Part shown: positions 6,064 to 8,688 of the stretch, piece by piece
How positions within the stretch are numbered: the first letter of the stretch is position 1
Layout of the letters: the number at the start of each line of letters is the position of its first letter
From: Hyphomicrobiales bacterium
GTDB taxonomy: Bacteria; Pseudomonadota; Alphaproteobacteria; Rhizobiales; Aestuariivirgaceae
Direction: 5' to 3'
Length of the DNA: 8,688 bases
Assembly: GCA_023266715.1 (NCBI GenBank)
Contig: JAHFPK010000104.1
Coordinates: 1 to 8,688 of the forward strand
Position numbers and translations under genes: made by a program
Notes under the pieces: generated by a model
Told to the model about the DNA's origin: nothing
The model's input: only the letters and a program-made list of their open reading frames with translations
Database searches by the model: none

Positions 6064-7275
6064 CTATGCGAGGCTATTTAGCGCTTTCGCCAGCCGTGTT
6101 AAAGCTTTCTCCAAATCCGCTTCGCTGGCCGCGAATGAAAGCCTGATCGACGTCGCGGCGCCAAAGGCCGTGCCCGGCACGGTGGCAACGCCGTGGCTTT
6201 CCAGCAGCCAGTCGCAGAGCGCTTCTGGCGTGTCGAGCACATGATTTCCTGACTTTTTGGCGAGCAAATCGGACACATCAGGCAGCGCATAGAAAGTCGC
6301 GGGAATTGGCGCGATCCCCACGCCTTTGATGTGCTTCAGTGCCGCCAGCACCATATCTCGCCGATTTTTGTAGCGCAGGCGCATGGCTTCAACCGCATCC
6401 CTGGGACCTTCCAGGGCTTCAATGGCAGCACGCTGCACAAATTGATTTGCACCCGTTGTGACTGTGCTTTGAATCCGCGTCATGGCCTTGGTGATGGGCT
6501 CAACTGCTGCGGTGTAACCCAGCCGCCAGCCCGTCATCGCAAAGCTTTTGGAAAAGCCATTTACCGTGATCGTGCGTTCACGCATGCCGGGAAGCGTGCC
6601 TATCGAAGTCATGACCCCTTCAAAAATAATGTACTCATAAATCTCATCCGAAAGCACCATCATCTGCGGATGGGCGCGAACGATTGCCGCAATCTCCTCA
6701 AGTTCAGCCGGCGACCACACGGCGCCACTTGGATTGCACGGTGAGTTGAGAATAAGCAGTTTGGTGCGAGGTGTCACCGCTGCGGCAATGCGCGATGCGG
6801 GAACCTTGTAGTTTTCGCTGATGTCGGAATGGAGCACCACGGGGGTTCCTCCCGCAAAGCGCACCGTGATTTCATAGGACGCCCAGAAGGGGGCCAGCAT
6901 GATGACTTCATCGCCTTCATCGATGATCGAAAGCACCGCATTGGCGATGGCCTGCTTGGCCCCATTAGCGAGGACAATTTCGGCGGCCGAATAGTCGAGA
7001 TTGTTTTCGGACTTGAGTTTCTTGGAAACAGCGGCCCTGAGTTCGGGAATGCCTGCAACGGGAGAATAGTGGGTAAAGCCCGCCTTCATGGCAGCAGTGG
7101 CCGCATGCTGAATATTATCGGGCGTATCAAAATCCGGCTCGCCCACTGTGAGGCTCACCACATCATGGCCATTGGAACGAAGATCACGCGACTTCTGCGC
7201 CATGCGGATGATGGCGCCTTCATCGGCAGCGGCCGTGCGGGCCACGAGGAGCGAGGCGGGGTCAAATTTTTTCAT
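6064..7275 (-). CDS. Class I/II PLP-dependent aminotransferase, aspartate aminotransferase-like
   Basis: A 403-residue cytoplasmic transaminase, normal length for fold-type I. It would move an amino group between an amino acid and a 2-oxo acid using pyridoxal phosphate. Visible landmarks are GEPDFDTPDNI (45-55), ANGAKQA (103-109), Trp131 which stacks on the cofactor, Asn181 in NSPCNPSGAVW, Asp210 and Tyr213 in LSDEIYEYI, the Schiff-base Lys243 in NGFSKSFAMTGWRLGY with Arg251, and Arg378 in SIRLSF, which binds the substrate alpha-carboxylate. The overall pattern is the Thermus/rhizobial branch of aspartate aminotransferases. Lys107 fits a residue that recognises the distal carboxylate, but the usual PSxT motif near the N-terminus reads EGAII (19-23). 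The preferred substrate may therefore not be aspartate. The ATG at 7275 has no clear Shine-Dalgarno sequence, yet no better start is seen. It is divergent from the small lipoprotein gene, with 59 bases between the two ATGs. Confidence 0.93.
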   Translation of the reverse strand: MKKFDPASLLVARTAAADEGAIIRMAQKSRDLRSNGHDVVSLTVGEPDFDTPDNIQHAATAAMKAGFTHYSPVAGIPELRAAVSKKLKSENNLDYSAAEIVLANGAKQAIANAVLSIIDEGDEVIMLAPFWASYEITVRFAGGTPVVLHSDISENYKVPASRIAAAVTPRTKLLILNSPCNPSGAVWSPAELEEIAAIVRAHPQMMVLSDEIYEYIIFEGVMTSIGTLPGMRERTITVNGFSKSFAMTGWRLGYTAAVEPITKAMTRIQSTVTTGANQFVQRAAIEALEGPRDAVEAMRLRYKNRRDMVLAALKHIKGVGIAPIPATFYALPDVSDLLAKKSGNHVLDTPEALCDWLLESHGVATVPGTAFGAATSIRLSFAASEADLEKALTRLAKALNSLA

Positions 7276-7299
7276 GGGCGCTGATATGCCATGCCGGTC

Positions 7300-7328
7300 T
7301 TGCCGCGTCGAGTGTTCGCGGGCATAAG
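7300..7328 (+). promoter_or_regulatory. Weak candidate promoter of the small lipoprotein gene
   Basis: TTGCCG (7300-7305) and CATAAG (7323-7328) are separated by exactly 17 bases and resemble -35 and -10 elements. If used, transcription would start at about the ATG at 7335, giving a leaderless or nearly leaderless message. The AAGG at 7326-7329 could instead be a Shine-Dalgarno sequence on a longer message. Both readings cannot hold together. The match is modest. Confidence 0.3.
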
Positions 7329-7334
7329 GTGCCC

Positions 7335-7682
7335 ATGCAAAAACTTATCGTCTTAATCTGCGGTATTGCCCTTCTTGGAGCCTGCACGTCAAAGTCCAAG
7401 GTGAGCATCAACCGGACGTCCCAGACCGTGCAAACCAAGTCGCGCTCGGAACCCATCTTCTACAATGGCAAGACCTATCAGCTGGATTACACCTATGGCG
7501 AAGGGCGGGGCGCCTTTGACATGAAGGTTTCCGGCCTTGGCCCCAAGCAACAGCAGGATGCGGTGAATATCGCCACATCATCCTTGGGCTATTTTGCTTG
7601 CCCCGACGGCCAGCGTGGCAGGATCATCGGCGCGCCCACCTATGGCGACGACAGGTGGACCATTCAGGCAAAGTGCGGGTAA
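7335..7682 (+). CDS. Small predicted outer-membrane lipoprotein of unknown function
   Basis: A 115-residue protein starting MQKLIVLICGIALLGAC. A Lys, a hydrophobic core and the lipobox LGAC give a lipoprotein signal peptide with Cys17 as the lipidated residue. Thr18 follows rather than Asp, so retention in the inner membrane is not expected and the outer membrane is likely. The mature part of about 99 residues starts with a Ser/Thr/Lys-rich linker. It continues with a small, probably beta-rich domain (EPIFYNGKTYQLDYTYGEG) and two cysteines, in FACPDG and at the third residue from the C-terminus region (AKCG), which could form a disulphide in the periplasm. I recognise no family. ATG 7335 is preferred to the in-frame GTG at 7329 because AAGG lies five bases before it. 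It is transcribed alone, divergent from the aminotransferase and followed by a palindromic repeat. Confidence 0.8.
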   Translation: MQKLIVLICGIALLGACTSKSKVSINRTSQTVQTKSRSEPIFYNGKTYQLDYTYGEGRGAFDMKVSGLGPKQQQDAVNIATSSLGYFACPDGQRGRIIGAPTYGDDRWTIQAKCG

Positions 7683-7689
7683 CCCAAGT

Positions 7690-7794
7690 CCTCACCCTGA
7701 GGTACTCTGCGGAGCAGAACCTCGAAGGGCTGGTGGAGCGGAGATAGATGCTTCGAGGCTCACGGGCTTTGCCCGCTCGCACCTCAGCATGAGG
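7690..7794. repeat. Composite palindromic intergenic repeat between convergent genes
   Basis: A 105-base imperfect inverted repeat. CCTCA (7690-7694) pairs with TGAGG (7790-7794), CTGAGGT (7697-7703) with ACCTCAG (7781-7787), and CCTCGAAG (7720-7727) with CTTCGAGG (7751-7758). Each arm carries its own nested hairpin: TCTGC-GGA-GCAGA at 7706-7718, and CGGGC-TTT-GCCCG at 7763-7775. The whole could fold as a branched cruciform or RNA with a 23-base central loop. Sequences opening CCTCACCCTGAGGTGC and containing CCTCGAAGGGTG are widespread between genes in Hyphomicrobiales, so this is probably a copy of a dispersed element. It sits eight bases after the lipoprotein stop codon and 10 bases after the oxidase gene's end, so it can act as a shared bidirectional terminator or message stabiliser. 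Confidence 0.75.
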
Positions 7795-7803
7795 GTTTCA
7801 GCC

Positions 7804-8688
7804 TTAGCCGAACCTGCGGTCAATCCAGTCGCGTGTCCGGAAATAGCGCCCTACGAAGGGCAGGAACCATGTCGAGCCGTTATAGAGTGGATGATCGGGA
7901 AATTCCGGGAGGTCAAAGGCACACACACGGTTTGATTTGCCCGCAACTTTCCGCGCCGTTTGCTGGCCAAGATAGGTCATCATGGCAATGCCCGCACCAT
8001 TGCAGCCCAGCGCGTAGTGGAGATTATCGAATTTTCCCATGTGAGGTATTTCATCGAACGTAAAGGCCACATTGCCGGTCCACGCGTGGGTGATTTTGGT
8101 ACCCTTCAATTGCGGGTAACGGTCGGTCATGAACTCATAAAGAATGGGCGCCGTTTCTACTGGATTGGTATGACCGAACTTGGCGCGCCCGCCGAAGATC
8201 AGGCGCTTCTTGTCCGGCGACATGCGGTAATAGGTGAGCACTCTCCGCGTGTCGGCAATGGAGCGGTTCTTGGGGCTGAGTGAGGCAGCGAGATCAGGCG
8301 GCAGCTCTTCCGTGGCAATGATATAGGATCCCACCGGAACTACGCGGCGCTTGAGCTGCGGAGTAATGTCGCCCGTATAACCATTTGTGGTAATGATCAC
8401 ATCGCCGGCGGTGATAGTGCCCCGTGGCGTTTCAACGCTCCAGCCGGTAGACGTTTGCGTAAGTTTGATGACCGGCGTTTTGGAAGCAATTTTCACGCCG
8501 CGCTTCTGGCACAACTCCAGCAGTCCTTTGAAAAACAGGGCCGGATGAATATGGGCTGCGCGGCCTACTACCATGCCGCCGCGATAATAATCAGACCCAA
8601 TTTCCTCGCGCTGGCGCTCCTGCGGCACGAGAAATGAATCCGATTTCGCCGCCGCATTGAGATGCGCGACTTTCTTGGCCATGTCATT
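7804..8688 (-). CDS. FAD-dependent oxidoreductase of the DAO family (PuuB/OrdL-like), N-terminus outside window
   Basis: The window holds the C-terminal 294 residues; the reading frame stays open to the right edge. Family members are about 430 residues, so the N-terminal GxGxxG FAD-binding segment is missing only because of the window end. The Met at 8682 is internal, not a start. Recognisable parts are YYRGGMVVGRAAHIHPALFF, the family's substrate/FAD region, then VIITTNGYTG, RRVVPVGSYIIATE, RLIFGGRAKFGHT and THAWTGNVAFTFDEIPHMG. The C-terminal flavin-binding stretch LGCNGAGIAMMTYLGQQTA follows. These proteins oxidise amino acids or amines (for example gamma-glutamylputrescine or sarcosine/glycine-like substrates) to an imine, with hydrogen peroxide as usual by-product. 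The substrate here is not decidable. It ends in the small basic tail RTRDWIDRRFG, 10 bases from the palindromic repeat. Confidence 0.92.
   Translation of the reverse strand, partial: NDMAKKVAHLNAAAKSDSFLVPQERQREEIGSDYYRGGMVVGRAAHIHPALFFKGLLELCQKRGVKIASKTPVIKLTQTSTGWSVETPRGTITAGDVIITTNGYTGDITPQLKRRVVPVGSYIIATEELPPDLAASLSPKNRSIADTRRVLTYYRMSPDKKRLIFGGRAKFGHTNPVETAPILYEFMTDRYPQLKGTKITHAWTGNVAFTFDEIPHMGKFDNLHYALGCNGAGIAMMTYLGQQTARKVAGKSNRVCAFDLPEFPDHPLYNGSTWFLPFVGRYFRTRDWIDRRFG

Noticed and set aside
6005..6244. 79-codon plus-strand frame downstream of the pump operon
   Set aside because: Most of it is antisense to the aminotransferase C-terminus and the start lies within a hairpin repeat.
7594..7935. 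113-codon plus-strand frame covering the end of the lipoprotein gene, the palindromic repeat and the end of the oxidase gene
   Set aside because: It crosses two real genes in the wrong frame or strand and reads through the intergenic repeat. No motif was seen.

Overview
The window reads as chromosomal DNA of an alphaproteobacterium, most likely from the Hyphomicrobiales (rhizobia and relatives). This rests on the GC-rich coding sequence, the gene families, and intergenic palindromes of a type common in that group. The assignment is by recognition only; no database comparison was possible. I see no tRNA, rRNA, CRISPR array, insertion sequence or phage gene.

Layout. (1) Bases 1-647, minus strand: the N-terminal two thirds of LivH, a permease of a branched-chain amino acid ABC transporter, running off the left edge. 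(2) Bases 648-1005: a 358-base divergent control region with an AT-rich middle and, at its right end, a promoter-like sequence interwoven with repeated TATATC motifs. (3) Bases 1006-5897, plus strand: a compact three-gene operon of a PadR-family regulator, a membrane-fusion (adaptor) protein and an RND-type inner-membrane pump. (4) Bases 5898-6063: a convergent gap with hairpins, one of them a probable terminator. (5) Bases 6064-7275, minus strand: a class I PLP-dependent aminotransferase. (6) Bases 7335-7682, plus strand: a small lipoprotein of unknown function. (7) Bases 7690-7794: a composite palindromic repeat between convergent genes. (8) Bases 7804-8688, minus strand: the C-terminal part of an FAD-dependent amino acid/amine oxidase-like protein, running off the right edge.

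How it works together. The central operon is a self-contained drug or metabolite efflux unit. The PadR protein probably represses its own promoter through the TATATC sites. When a ligand releases it, the adaptor and RND pump would be made and would work with a TolC-like outer-membrane channel encoded elsewhere. PadR is a less usual partner for an RND pump than TetR, MarR or LysR regulators. The flanking genes (amino acid uptake, transamination, amine/amino acid oxidation) concern nitrogen metabolism but show no operon link to the pump.

No clearly new system was found. The points most worth a second look are the operator array before padR, an unusually long periplasmic loop in the RND pump, a changed substrate-site motif in the aminotransferase, and the composite palindrome near 7.7 kb.
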